From: Paraspadella gotoi
Lineage: Eukaryota > Chaetognatha
NCBI GenBank assembly: GCA_051294375.1
Contig: CM119265.1
Coordinates: 24,097,684 to 24,161,683, forward strand
Length of the DNA stretch: 64,000 nt
Reading direction: 5' to 3'
In this document: positions 22,560 through 35,590 of the stretch, one piece after another
Numbering within the stretch: the first letter of the stretch is position 1
Layout: each line of letters starts with the position of its first letter
The notes under the pieces: generated by a model
Seen by the model: the letters and a program-made list of their open reading frames with translations, nothing else
Database searches by the model: none
Told to the model about the DNA's origin: nothing
Made by a program: the position numbers and the translations under genes

Positions 22560-23105
22560 CCGGATTGCAGCAGATATTCAGTGAGGATTGCTGCAGATAT
22601 TTCAGGTGAGGTTTGCAGCAGATATTCAGGTGAGGATTGCAGCAGATATTCAGGTGAGGATTCAGCAGATATTCAGGTGAGGATTGCAGCAGATATCAGG
22701 TGTGGATTGCTGCAGATATTCAGTGATGGATGGCAGCAGATATTCAGGTGAGGATTGCAGCAGATTATTCAGGTGAGGATTGCAGCAGGTATTCAGGTGA
22801 GGATTGCACAGATATTCAGGTGAGGATTGCAGCAGATATTCAGTGAGGATTGCAGCAGATATTCAGGTGAGGATTGCTGCAGATATTCAGTGTGGATTGC
22901 AGCAGATTTTTAAAGTGTGCATTGGAGCAGATATTCAGGTGAGGATTGCAGCAGATATTCAGGTGAGGATTGCTGCAGATTATTCAGGTGTGGATTGCAG
23001 CAGATTTTCTAGTTGTGCATTGGAGCAGATATTCAGGTGAGATTGCAGCAGATATTCAGTGTGGATTGCAGCAGATTTTTAGATGTGCATTGCAGCATAT
23101 CATGA
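22560..23105 (+). repeat. Left-arm copy of the splice-donor minisatellite
   Basis: The same 24-bp unit in the plus orientation, with many single-base losses (GTGAG versus GTGAGG, AGATATCAGG versus AGATATTCAGG) that shorten single units to 22-23 bp. It directly follows the partial SIDT exon 5. Confidence 0.9.
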
Positions 23106-24075
23106 TGATGGATATGGTGAGGATTACAGCAAATATATCTCGATAATTGAATACAGAAGCGATTAATAGTAAAAAGAATAAAAGTCGTCGGATTGTAGCA
23201 ATAACTTGGGTTAAACGAAATGATTGATTTCGGCAGAACTTTAATTTTGTGAGGAGTTGCGATTTGACAGCTTTTACTTAAACTAATATGAAATTTTATA
23301 ATTTGCTGTTTGATAGATTTTAAAGAACTGGTTTCGTAATTATTTTAGCCATACTAGCTGACAATCTAATACCAGTTAAAAATGATTTTTATAAAGCCAG
23401 CCTTCAGCGTGTTGGTTGGATCGTGAACTCTGCCCGCTTTCAATCTCTTCCAACGGATCGAAAAAACAATAAATTCCCACAGCGAAAGCGACTCCTGTTT
23501 ATCTTTTTCACCTCATCCATCCCCATATCTTTCTTTTTCCCTCCGCCCTCCAGCGGAAGCGGCCCAAGTCGTTCGCCGTCACAGCCGCCAATTGTTCAAG
23601 CGAGGCAACAAGAGTTCTCTTACATCAGCCGTCTTCGCCATCACATTTGCTGTCGGTGGTTATCAGGTGAGGAAGATAGCGACAACAACATCAATACAAC
23701 GAATTAATACCAACGACGACAAGGATTCAAAACTACAATCTAACGCCAATAATTACCACAACTCATACGACCATCATAACAACAACGACGAGTTCAACAA
23801 CAATAACTACGAGATGATATTTTTTCTTGGCTCTTCTTTTTTTTTTGTACTTTCCTCGTCTTCATTAAAATGGCTAGCTTTCTCTTGTCTTCTCTCTCCT
23901 TTCAGCCTCATGAACCATCGTTACTGAGTAAACATTACAGAAGATTTCTTAGGGAACAAAAGAGCAATCAATTCCCGATCATCTTCATCTTTCTCTATTT
24001 ATACACAAACTTAGTTCCAATTAATTCCTCTCCCTTCCTGTGCCAACTGCTTTTCCTGCCCGCTCTGTGCCTTTT

Positions 24076-24076
<1 letters not shown>

Positions 24077-24160
<84 letters not shown>

Positions 24161-24195
24161 GCTCTCTTCTCTCTCTCTCTCTCTCTCTTTCTCTC
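24077..24195 (+). repeat. (CT)n just upstream of SIDT exon 7 (left arm)
   Basis: About 119 bp of CT with few interruptions, ending some 17 bases before the exon 7 acceptor. Counterparts (GA on plus): 48535-48625 and 55978-56085. Confidence 0.95.
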
Positions 24196-24478
24196 CCTCC
24201 GCCCCACCCAAGGTCGTCCACGCAACTGGCAAACAGATCGAAACTGGCAATTCGTGACATCTGCTTCTACAACGAGCGGTGCTACATTCCATCCACTCAC
24301 TTCGACGATTTCCCCTTCAACTTATTCCTCCAACGTTCCTTATGTCGTCACGGACTCGTCATCTTTCTTGCCATTGGGTTCAGAGAAAGCTATTGCTATA
24401 ATAAGAATCACTTTGGGTGAGGATTGGGAATGGAAAATGGGAGGAAAGGAAAGGGGAGGAAAGAAAAGGAAGAAATGA

Positions 24479-24494
24479 GAGAGAGAGAGAGAGA

Positions 24495-24553
<59 letters not shown>
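24479..24553 (+). repeat. (GA)n just downstream of SIDT exon 7 (left arm)
   Basis: About 75 bp of GA about 60 bases after the exon 7 donor. Counterparts (CT on plus): 48174-48251 and 55623-55698. Confidence 0.95.
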
Positions 24554-24559
<6 letters not shown>

Positions 24560-24625
24560 AGAAACAAAGAAAACAAAGAAACCATAAGAAAAAAGAAGAA
24601 AAAAAAGGAAAGAAGAGAATGAATG

Positions 24626-24713
24626 ATGAATGAATGAATGAATGAATGAATGAATGAATGAATGAATGAATGAATGAATGAATGAATGAAGAATGAATGA
24701 ATGAATGAATAAA
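24626..24713 (+). repeat. (GAAT)n tetranucleotide, SIDT intron 7
   Basis: About 20 GAAT units, followed by ATCACTGAAT-type repeats to about 24780. Counterparts on the opposite strand at 48036-48120 and 55466-55558. Confidence 0.95.
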
Positions 24714-27599
24714 CGATTCATCAAAAAATCACTGATGAATCACTGAATCACTGAACGAATCACTGAATCACCGAATGAATAGACGAATTAAAGAACAAAT
24801 TTTAAGAAACGATGTCCCCTTTTCCGCCCCCACCCCCCCTTGTTCCAACCCCCCTTCTACCTCCACACCCCCCCTCCACCCAGCACTACGACTATTCCCT
24901 CGCCTACGCAATCGCTTGGTCATTCCCTCTTTCGAAGGCATCTCTCCACCATCTATCACAATGTCCCACGCGGATGATCTTTTCAGTTCGACACCGCCTT
25001 CATGTTCACCATCCTCTTCCCTCATCGTCTGCTGCCTCGTCAATCACTACAGCATCACCGACGAGGAATCCTGCTGCTGCACAATCAGGTCGCGCCCAAG
25101 ATTTGGACCTCCAGTTTTCCAGGTCAGGGCGTGAGGTGAGTTCCAGAGGTTTTGGGGAAGGGGGGCTCGAGTGGTTTTGCGAGAAATGGGTTATTTAAAC
25201 CTTATTTTTTGTATTTTAAATATTTTGTTTTTTGTTCGTTTTAACGTAGATGACATTGATAAGAACTGTTAAGAGTCCACGGACTTAAAAGTAAGGACTG
25301 GTCTGGTAGAAAGTCATAAGTAAAAAAATATTGTATAATGTATAATTTAATTACGTAAGGTCATTACTACTCGAAGCGGTTATTCTAAGTCATTAGGACT
25401 TTTCATCAGAATGGGGCGAGGTGAAGACTCCATTTGTACTTGAATTATCTCGACCTCAGAATTTCTTTTTGGAATCGATTCCTTGAAGCATTAATCAATC
25501 TGGAGACTATCTTCACATCCATATCCCTATCACAACCCTATCCACAACCCTATCCCCATCCACATCCCCCCACCAAATATTCAGAGCCCCCAAGTGTTCT
25601 TTTCTTCCTCGCTCCCATCCTTCTCTTCAACTACATGGGATCTCTCCGCGATGTTGACCAACTCTCCACCCGCCAACGAGGTCGTCGGTTCCATCCTCGT
25701 CGCCTGGTTTCTTCTTCCTCGTCGGTGGGGAGCGTTTTAAGCTGGAGGTGGGGAATCGGCTTTGGGGTGGTGTGGGGGTTGGGTGGTGGGGGGTTTTGGG
25801 GTGTAAATGAGGAGAGACAGGCCCCGGTTTTTTGGAAAAATGGTAGGGAGAGTACAACAGGTTGGCCTTTTTGTACAAGCCTTTAGTTTGGTTTTGATGT
25901 CATGACTGGGATCTATGATGTTATGGTCTACTAATTCTCGTAAAATAGCTGTTTTTAAAATAATTAGGATTTTTTAATTGCATATTCATTTTAGGGCAAT
26001 GATTTTTTTGTTAAATGGTTAAACGTAAAAATTCTCTCCCCTTTCTCCTCTTCCCTTTGCTCTCTCCCTCTCGTTCAATCTCTTTCTTCCCCACCCCCCC
26101 TCTCTTATTCATCATTCTCTCCCATCACCCCCCGGCCCCCCAAAATCCAGGTCTTCTTCCCCTCCCGAGTCTCCTCTGGCGCAAACTCAAAGATGCCTCG
26201 CATCGAACCTCTCAAACTCTCCACGCTCACGTATTTCGAGAATCCCGCCGTCGTCAAGAAGGAGACGCCGAAGAAGAAGGCGTCGCCGAAGCCGAGAGAC
26301 GGGGTCGACGGCGCTGCGGCGGCGGGAGACGGCGGCCGCTGCGGCGGCGGAGGAGGAGGAGGAGTCCGCGTGTTTGAGGGTCTCAGGGAAATCTTCACGC
26401 GGCGCGGTTTTATTTTGCGTCAGCGGACTCTTTTTCGTTTGGCTCTTGGTTTCGATCTTTAAGAAGAAGGATTTGTCGCAGGCGAGTGATTTAATTTAGA
26501 TTTGCGTGGAAGAGTAGATTTAATTTGTTGAACAAGATTTGGATTAAAATGCTTAGGATTCTTTGTTTTAATGAAGCGTACATTTTGTTGTAACCACTAG
26601 ATTGGATATTTTTATTTTGTTGAAACGAGCAGATTAAGACGTAGGTTCGTTGCAAATGAATTTAGTTTATGTTTGTTAATTTAGATTTGCTTTGAGTGAA
26701 CTCAGAGTTAATTAGTGAAAGTAGATTTAATTTTTTGCGAGCTAAATTTAACTGAGATTTAACGCCATCTCTTGTCTACAGTTCTTCCTGGGCACCTGCA
26801 TCGGCAGCGTCTCGTCGCCATGATGTCGCTAGAGTTCACCATCATCGCCGAGAGCAGCCGGCGGATGCTGTCGAGCGGGAAGGAGTTCAAAGCGCTGAGG
26901 CATTCGCGGACGGCCAAGAAGACCGTCAAGGTGGGTCGAGAGATGTGGAAGGGGGGAGATGTTTGGAGATATAAATCGATATGCTCGTTTTTTTTTTGTG
27001 TTTCCCATTTCATCGTCATTCGTTCAAAATGCTTAATTGCCTTTTCTCCTTTATTCATCGTTTATTAACAATAGAAGGTTTTTGTTTTGTTTTTTTTTTT
27101 TTCTCCAAAATGACAGAAATATTACGCGTAAGACACGACTAATTTTAGTTTTCAAACAATTATTTATGTTTACGCTGTTTGTTTTCTTAGAGCTCAGTGA
27201 ATAGAACCTAATAAGAGACTAATTGATCATTTGTCGGGCGAATTGAAAAAAATCATGTCGCACCATTTTTTTTTTTTGCATTTTGGTTTTTAAATTCGAT
27301 TGGCACAAATAGTTTTTTTTTTTTTTTTCTTCAATCAAACGCTTTGCACGATTAAACGCTTTTGTTTTTTAGACGCCCGAGTTTAAAGACGTGATTTTCG
27401 TCTCAAAAATAAAATTCACAGTGAATTTCACTCGCGCAACAATTTATCAATTCACAGAATATTAAACTCGGGAATTTAAGATTACATCGATCACGAATTT
27501 CGCCGTGAATCAAATCAATATAACGCTTAATGTGATATTATCCTCACGCGACGGAAATGATTGGCAACCCCTTCAACCCCCCCCCACGGCTTGAATCGG

Positions 27600-27992
27600 T
27601 GTCGAGGGTCTTCTTCGTCCTCTTTCCCATTTCCATTCCATCCATCACCATTTCATTTCCATTTCCATTTCCCTTTCCATTCCAATTTCCCTATCCCTTT
27701 CCATTTCCATATCCCTTCCATATATTTCTTTTCCATTTTCCATTTCCATATCCATCACCATTTCCATTTCCCTTTGGTATTTCCCTTTCCCTTTCCATAT
27801 TCCTTTCCATTTCCATATCCATCACCATTTCCATTTCATTCCCTTTGTATTTCCCTTCCCTTTCCATATCCCTTTCAATTTCCCATATCCATTTCCATTT
27901 CAATTTCCTCCTTTCCATTTCCCTCTTCATTTCCCTTCCATTTACATATCCTCTTTCCCTTACATTTCCATTTCACACATCCACATTGAAAA
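27600..27992 (+). repeat. Pyrimidine-rich TTTCCATTTCCATATCC array, left arm
   Basis: Hexamer-based array (TTTCCA and TTTCCC, with ATATCC interspersed) in SIDT intron 11. Copies at 44697-45105 and 52190-52560 on the minus strand. The longer period includes blocks with CCTTTGTATTTCCC that recur within each array. Confidence 0.85.
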
Positions 27993-29035
27993 CTGGTTTG
28001 TCTTTCCTCATCCGTCCACTTGCGTTTCAAATGCTCATAACCCAGGTAGTTCTGTATTATCATGATTAATTACTACTTGGCAGTAAGGCATACAATGCAT
28101 AATATCCCATATGATTCACACTTGTGCAGTCACGTGATCGTCAATGCGGTGCAACCCCTTGAACTGCCAATTCTTGTTTCATCATCTTCAATCAATCTCA
28201 TCTCCAAAATCCAATCCACCTCCTACCCCTTCCAACCCCCTTCCCACTCTTTCCAACCCCCTTCCCACACCATCTCAACCCCCCACCTCACACCCCCTAT
28301 AACCCCCTCACACCCTCGTCTTTCTCCAGGTCATCGTCACTACCGCCGTTCTCGGGTTCGTCTGGATCTCCGCCGGTGTTTTCTTCATCGGAATGGAAGT
28401 CTCCAACAAATCGACTTTCTCCCTCTGCCAATCGCGACCTCAACGTTATCTCTGCATGTTCCTCAATTTTTACGACTCTCACGACAGTTTGGCATTTCCT
28501 CTCTTCGCTCGGTCTTTTGCTCTCGGCCGTCAGAGGCGGTGGCGCTGTCGTATCCTTGCAGGTTTGGATGGGATAATGCGGTTTTTTCCGTGGATCTTCG
28601 TTATTTCACCGAAGATAGAGAGGTTCCGTGGTCTAGGGAGAGATTCAATGGAGGTTGGCGCTGCATTGTTTAACTTTTTCGTCCAATTAGGAACGACATA
28701 AAGGTTTCTCGCAAAGCCATTTATAGCAAATCAATATTTAAAACAATGAAAAAGTAAAAATTTGCCTTTCAATGAGGTAATTTCCTATAGTAAGTTCCTA
28801 TAGCGCGTTCAGTTTTCCAATGTTGCGCCCCTTCCTTTATCTCCTCATACCTTTGTCTTCCTCCTCCTCCAGATCTGCCGCATGGGAATCTCCAATCGCT
28901 CGTGGAGAAAGACAGCGTCTCTTCGTGACTAAAGTGAAAGGCGGCTATGATGAGGCTTAACGCGTTGGACGCTCTGAGAGGAAGCGTCAACGAGGGCGCG
29001 GCAGAGACGCCAACGGAAACCGTGGCTGACGAATA

Positions 29036-29043
29036 TATCTCTC

Positions 29044-29093
<50 letters not shown>

Positions 29094-29112
29094 TCTCTCC
29101 CTCTCCCTCTAT
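29036..29112 (+). repeat. (CT)n immediately after the SIDT stop codon (left arm)
   Basis: CT tract within about 10 bases of the stop codon, so part of the 3' UTR. Counterparts (GA on plus) at 43610-43662 and about 51090-51160. Confidence 0.9.
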
Positions 29113-30109
29113 TCATTTCATGTTCATTTAATCTCTCTCCCTAGTTTTTTTTTTCTACCTCTTCATTTTGTTCAACATCAGTATTTTGAATGTTTGTTTG
29201 TTTATTTATTTGTCTGTTCGTTTGTAGTTTGTCTTCATTCGTTGTGTTTGTATGGTCTCTTCGATCGTAATTCGCCTGACTTCTCTATTTTTACATTAGA
29301 TATGTTAAAAAATGAACATTACGACTGCCTTGATGACTCTTAGTATTTAAACTATTTATTTTTCAATAAAATTTATACTTTCGCATACATAGATACCATT
29401 AAGGTTTTATACCAGTTTGAAGTTTGATCGTATTATTCCCGAGTATAATAACGTTGTTATAGGTATGTTTTACACATATTTACGAGCACTTTTATTCGCT
29501 TCGTCCTCAGCCAAGTGATTTTGCGTAATTTGAAAACCCAATCGAGAATTGCTCCCAAATGTCAATGGAATTTCGCCTCAAAAAGCAATTTAGTTTTTTT
29601 TTAAACCCAATTTCGGCTGTTTTACCATATTGATTATATTTTCATATGTACAATCAATTAAAAAAAATGTAAACCTTCGCTTGACCTTTAATTGTTACTC
29701 CGTTGAGATCCATCCATTTAGTTGCAAGAATAATCAAGTATAGAAACGCACGTCAGTCCAGTTTAAGAATTCCAATTTACTAACGTATGTTGTATAAGAA
29801 TCTATATTCTTTGCCAGCGCTTTGAGCGTTTAAGCTTCGACTGTTCAGAGAAGCGTTCGAAAATCGTATTTTTTTATAACAGAACCAAGCGAAAACACGT
29901 TTCGAAACTCGTAGAGAATAAGTTTATGATTCATTCATTAAAAATAAAAAACGTTCGAAAATCAGCAGCGCTTATCGCTCCAACTCCAAAACAGCTAAGC
30001 AAAAATTACCGGCAAAAGTAAAGTTTACCGAGAAAGGGATAAAGAAAAGATAGTTTAACATAATACATGCATAAACTTATTCGTTTACAATTTAGACAAA
30101 AAAAGCCTA

Positions 30110-30315
30110 ATATTTGCAACGGGAGAACATGTGTGATGCCCGGGTGTGAGGCATCTCCCGACAGCTTGGCGCTCGGGCTTTGGAACGTCAGTGACCACCC
30201 CTGTCACTGCGTGTTATACCACCACGTGAGGGGATTGAACCCGAAACTCGCGGTTGGTGAACGAGTACTTATCTGTCCAAGCTATACAGGAGGCGAATAT
30301 AAGATTCGCCACACT
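30110..30315 (-). mobile_element. tRNA-derived SINE-like element, left-arm copy
   Basis: Reverse-complement counterpart of 42388-42605, with the B-box complement at 30233-30243. Present because the host block is duplicated, not through independent insertion. Confidence 0.5.
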
Positions 30316-31179
30316 TAATAATTTTATAACCTTACCCTTTTCCAAAGACCTCTCCCCCCCACCGCCCCCCTTCCAAAAATAAAAACCACCAAGTCGCAGA
30401 TGGTCCCGACCGGCGAGGACATGTAGCTGAAGTGCCACATGTTCTGCCTTTCGTAGATCCACGAGGTTGGTTCCTTTGAGCCAAACGCCTCGTCGACGGA
30501 GGAAGAGGAGGAGGGCGAGAGGAAGATGAGTGCGACGATGAAGGCGCGGACAGAGGAGCGTGACGAGGTGTCTGAGAGAGGGAGGAGGGTGAGTCTGGAG
30601 GGGGAGGGGGGGTAAGAAGTAATTAGTGTGATTATAATATGAAATGTACAAATAAAATATCATATTAATAATATATTGCCCACTTGAAGTTTGTGGTTTA
30701 GGCCTCCTCTACAATTGACATTCCTAGTTAATTTAACCCTTCAGCTCAATTATACTCCAGATAGTCTATCATGAAGTGAATATTCAAAATTGTCATTGTA
30801 TGAAGACTCATATTAGTCGAATATATGTACTCGTACATCAATCAAGAGTAATATGAGTCAACTTAACCATTATAAATCTACTGCCTGTTACTAAATAGCG
30901 TTGTTTTCTAAATTTTTAGCCATTTTTTAAATTTATAAATAATTTTTTCCCCAAAAAAATAAGTAAAAAATTATTATAACTTTTCAGTGAGGATTCAAAG
31001 TGAATCAGAAAACAAAGATAAGTCATGAAAAAAGAAAGAAAATAAATGAACTGAAAAAAAACAACGAAAAAAAAAGATTAAGAAAGATTAAGGAGAGAAA
31101 AAGAATAAGAAAAAAAAAATATGAGAAACTTGAGATGACACAAAATGCCTGAGGAAAAATCTAGGCAATAAAGGAAAGA

Positions 31180-31309
31180 GGAAAGAAAAGAAAGAAAGAA
31201 AATAGAAAGAAAAGAAAAGAAAAAAGAAAGAAAAAAAAGGAAAAGAAAGAAAGAAAAAAAAAAGAAAGAAAAAGAAAATAAAAGAAAAGAAAAGAAAAAG
31301 AAAAGAAAG

Positions 31310-31340
<31 letters not shown>

Positions 31341-31380
31341 GAAAAGAAAGAAAAGAAAAGAAAAGAAAAGAGAAGAGAAA
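31180..31380 (+). repeat. (AAAAG)n/(GAAA)n, left arm
   Basis: 200 bp of AAAGA-based units, with (TTTTC)n counterpart at 41515-41705 in the right arm, where the pentamer is much more regular. Confidence 0.9.
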
Positions 31381-31794
31381 GAATTCGCGAAGGATTAAAA
31401 AAACGAACGAAAGAACGGACAAACATCTCACGCGCCCAGTAGTCAATGCCACTAATGCTATGAGTGAATTTCACCGAAACCTCACTGATGCCACAAATAC
31501 TCTTGCATCGAGACGACATTGTCACTTCTCCCGCTCGCGCCACTCTCTCGCACGACGTCAGTCACGAGACGGCATTGAAATGTGGTACTGGGCTGCAAGT
31601 GGAGATGGCCACCAACGGCACTAAAGCCGGAGACAAGTGACAAATTAACGATCGTTTTTAAACGTTGGCCTTTTTTTTCCGGAAGGGGGGCGGTGGCACA
31701 GAGTTCGAAGGGCCATTCGATCTCCGCCTAAAATCTCGTTCCATTGGCTTCAAACGCTGAGCGCTCTTACGATGGGAATGGCAGAGGCTTTTGG

Positions 31795-31835
31795 TTACTC
31801 TTCCCTCTCTCCTCCTCTCTCTCCTCTCTCTCTTC

Positions 31836-31895
<60 letters not shown>
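31795..31895 (+). repeat. (CT)n, left arm, intron of the membrane-protein gene
   Basis: Imperfect CT tract; counterpart (GA) at 41010-41104. Confidence 0.9.
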
Positions 31896-31897
<2 letters not shown>

Positions 31898-34017
31898 ATT
31901 AGCGCGACTTTACGATAGAGTGGTTTGTGCCAGTTATTGTTTTTCATCCGGAAATCTGTCAAAAATGCCAAACTTAGCATCTCAATGGTCGATCAATACA
32001 AAAACGCCAGCAATTTTTTTTTTTTTTTGACAGAAATTTTTAAGTTTCTGTGAGAAATTTCTCGTCGGACTTTTCGTTCGTCTTAAACCGGTTTCAAAAA
32101 TATCTTCGCTTAACTAACTCTTATCGTCAATTTCTAAAGATAACTCACTCTCGCATGTGGTTTACCATCCATTTCTAATGTTACTTAACTTATTCTCACA
32201 AGTGCATTTATCATCAATTTCAAATGTCTCCTAATGTCTTCGAATCACATTTCACTCCGACAGAGTTTTTCAACTCACAGACCCAAAAAACCTTCAATCT
32301 TTTTTTTTTCCCGACTCTGCTCCATCAAGGCCACTAAGCCAGATTCATGTCTTTCAAGAAAAAGCTCGGAAAATTTCAACCCTGACTCGGCGTATGGCTT
32401 TACATTCGTATCATCCGCATGCAGCAAGCATCGCAAACTAACTATCTCTCTTTGTTACAAGTCACATTTTCTTTATTTCTTATCTTCGTCCTCGTCAACT
32501 CACCCCTTTCCTTACCTTCGTCCCCTCTCGGCCTCGAGGCCCTCCGCGCGTCTCCTCGAAAATGGTTGAAGAATTTTCGATGACGTCGTCCATTTTCGGT
32601 TCGAGTTCAATTTCGAGGCTGGAAAGAAACCGGGAGACGGTGCGGGGTTGGGGGAAGGTAAGTGAATCGTTAAGCTTATAATGGATTAATATAGAGTATT
32701 CATTATTAAAATAGATGGTGGTTTTTCCTTTAGTTTCGTTGTGTTTATTGTGTTTGCGATCAACAAATATAATAATAATATGATGCAAAATTCCAAAAAA
32801 ATATTCTTGGTATAATACAAATTTCTTTCCGTTTTAGTCAAAAGAAAACACAAACATGTATTTTCGAAAGCTCGCTGAAGAATTATTACCATAAGAATCT
32901 GTAACTTGGGTAATCAGCAAAAACATTACGTAATTCTTCATAGAAATAAATAACCAATTATTTCGTTCCCACTTAACAATTTCTTCCCCCCCCCCTTCGT
33001 CCCTCCGTTCCAAACCGTTGGTTTTTTTCGCGAAAGACAAAGAAGGAACCAGAGGAAGTTAATGGTTTCGAGACCTAATCCTCCCGTCCTTTTTTAACTC
33101 TTCTCATTTTTCCTCTCCTTTCGATTATCTACTTTTTTTTGCTTCTCTGTCTTCCATTTCTTTCTCTTCTCCTTTCCTACTTCTACCATCTTCCTTTATT
33201 TTCCTTTTCCATTCTCCGCTTTTCTATCCGACTTTTTTCTAGTTCTTTACATCTAATTCCCATCTTTCGCTCTTTTATACTTATTTCATTATTTTCTCAT
33301 AATACTCCCAACTTACTATCTAAAAAAAATTTTCAAGTATATAAATTATTATTAGTGGCCACAGTAACAGTCAGCTTAAGCCCTTGAAAGCGATTTACAT
33401 GTATTGGCGCAGCACTGGTTTCCATTTCTTTTACACTCTTCTCGCTCCTTTTCCAAGCTTCCTTCCTTCCCTTCTTTCCTTTTATCTCTCTTCTCTCTTC
33501 TCTTGCCATTCTTATCTTCACCCCCTCACCCCATTCCCCTCTCTCTTCCTCTCCCCCACTCCCCTTTTACCTTCTCCGAATTGGTGGAGCTGCGATAACG
33601 ATGATCCGAAGGCGTGAGAGTCGTCGTCGTCGTCATCGTCGCGACGACGACGACGACGAAAACGTTGCGCTTTTGTTCGCCATTTTTCTTCCCACCAACG
33701 GATGGCGACAACGGCGGAATGGGCGCGGCGTTAGGCAGCGTCGCGGACATTTCGCCTGAAGGTGGCCAATGAATGAAACATAAGGGGACCGATTTATGAA
33801 TAAAGTATCGATTGGATTATATAACTAACAATATAAAAAGAGAAATATCTTCTTGTCATATGAGATGTTTTTTTCTGCTCTGTAAAAGTTTGTCTCGAAG
33901 CGAATATTATGTCTCGAAAGAATGTTTATGATTTTTGACGATAGAACATTTTATCAATATACAGCGACCTCCACAAGCACTTTCCTTGTCTTTTAACGTT
34001 TCTTCTCCCCTCTCTTC

Positions 34018-34049
34018 TCTTCTCTTCCTCTCTCTCTCTCTCTTTAACT

Positions 34050-34087
<38 letters not shown>

Positions 34088-34095
34088 CTCTCTCG
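34018..34095 (+). repeat. (CT)n, left arm only
   Basis: CT tract with TTTAACTT interruption. In the right arm the whole interval about 33909-34253 is replaced by a 10-N gap. Confidence 0.9.
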
Positions 34096-34817
34096 GTATC
34101 GTAACCCAATTAGCTTTCCCATATCTCACGTTACACGTACACGTCCTTTCTTTTAATAATCTCTCTCGGCTTCGAATCCTTTACTCAGACTTTTTCTCTT
34201 TACTGCTTTTCCTTTACCTTACTTTACTTATTAATTAATTAGTTTAAATCCGACAGCGTAGTATAATTTTAAAAATAAGGCAAACCCTACCCTTGCTTAA
34301 AAGAAAAAAAAGTCTATAAATCTCCCACGAATAAATTGACACGGTGCTGAATCCAGAGGGTTACTGTTGGCTTGGCTTGACCAGTGACGCATCCCCTGGC
34401 GCGGTACTCTCCTTGAACGCAGAGAATGTGACTGATGGAACAGCCTGGATGGCTGCCTCTACCAATGGATCTGTGGGATGGTGACAGGCGTGTGATTATA
34501 CGCCCAACAAGTACTATTTCTAACGAGATCGACGCACGATAACGACACACAAACAACAACAACAATTAAGCTCGTTTCTCGCACCTGGCTGCGGTTTTGC
34601 TTGGAGGTGCCATCCACGGAAGGAGGGAAGGGGGAATCACCTGGCGATTGGGGAAAGAGGATGAGGGGGAAAAGAGTAGGAAAGAGAAATGATAATGCCA
34701 AGAGGTATAATAAACATGTAAAATGTACAAAGTAAAATACAATGGATGATGTACACTGTACATGTACTCATTGGCGCGGAAAAACAGCAAGTAAATCGCT
34801 TTAGGCCTGCTGCTTGA

Positions 34818-34862
34818 ATTGAGCTGAATTGAATTGAATTGAATTGAATTGAATTGACTTGA
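34818..34862 (+). repeat. (TGAAT)n pentanucleotide, left arm
   Basis: About eight units; the counterpart (CAATT)n lies at about 38230-38270. Adjacent CTGCTTGAATTGA and CGACGACCTTTGATTG segments are repeated two to three times on each arm. Confidence 0.85.
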
Positions 34863-35394
34863 CTGCTGCTTGAATTGACTGCTTTCGATTTGTGATTCGA
34901 TGTGTGCGACCGCCTGATTTGGCTCAGCGACGACCTTTGAATTGACCTTTGATTGACTCAGCGACGACCTTTGATTGGCTGAGCAAGTAAAGTGACTGGA
35001 CATGAAGACGTGGAAGATTACAGCGAAGCAGGCTCAGAAAATCAGACGATGTCATGAAGGAAGAGAATGTGACAATCAAAGGAGGAAAGCGATTTAACCA
35101 AGGAGGTTAAGTTTATTTGAGTAAGTTAGGGGTGGTTGGTCAGGGACGGTGTAAGGGAGTGAAGAAGAGGCAACAGGGTAGGTAAAGTGTGGCTGGAAAA
35201 GAAAATATGAAATAAGGCGGAAAAAGAAAACTAAAAGAAGGGAAAAATACAAGAGATGAATGGGAAGAACTGAGAGTTAAGTAAAAGTCAAAATGAGGCA
35301 AGAATAGAAAAAAGATCGTTAAAGAAAAAAGAGAAAAGACTTGAGAGAAAAAGACGTCAGAGAGATGGAAATGTTTTTCTCTTCTTTCTTCTTC

Positions 35395-35554
35395 TTTCTT
35401 TCTTTCATTCATCATCATTCATTTTCATTCATTCAATTCATTCATCAATCAATCATCAATCATCATCATTCCATTACATTTATTAATTGATTTATTGATT
35501 TATTGATTATTTATTCATTCATTCATTCATTCATTCATTCATTCACATCATCAT

Positions 35555-35586
<32 letters not shown>

Positions 35587-35590
35587 GCCG
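35395..35590 (+). repeat. (TTCT)n, (ATTC)n and (TTTC)n cluster near the palindrome centre
   Basis: Tetranucleotide runs interspersed with TCATCAATCA and ATTGATTT. The right-arm counterpart, 37490-37705, has longer (AATG)n and (AAAG)n runs. Confidence 0.85.

Larger units (their letters stand above)
22515..29029 (+). pseudogene. SIDT: Third, inverted partial copy of SIDT (part of exon 5 to exon 13), left arm
   Basis: Plus-strand exons: partial 5 (about 22515-22581), 6 (23554-23666), 7 (24213-24416), 8 (24884-25135), 9 (25585-25747), 10 (26151-26481), 11 (26782-26930), 12 (28330-28561), 13 (28873-29029). Similarity to exon 5 starts abruptly inside TM1. The exon 5 donor reads TTCAGTGAGG, one G short. 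Exons have one- to several-base indels, and the exon 13 stop is shifted. As it stands this copy cannot encode the protein. The pattern suits an unpolished inverted duplicate of the same locus. Confidence 0.75.
30390..34640 (-). pseudogene. Mirror copy of the unrecognised membrane protein gene, left arm
   Basis: Minus-strand exons 34640-34585, 33755-33571, 32618-32516 and 30594-30390 are reverse-complement copies of the four right-arm exons, with lengths 56, 185, 103 and 205 against 57, 186, 102 and 212. Every exon has an indel relative to the right arm, which alone keeps phase throughout. Order and introns are the same, so this is a duplicate of the same locus and not a separate gene. Confidence 0.7.
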
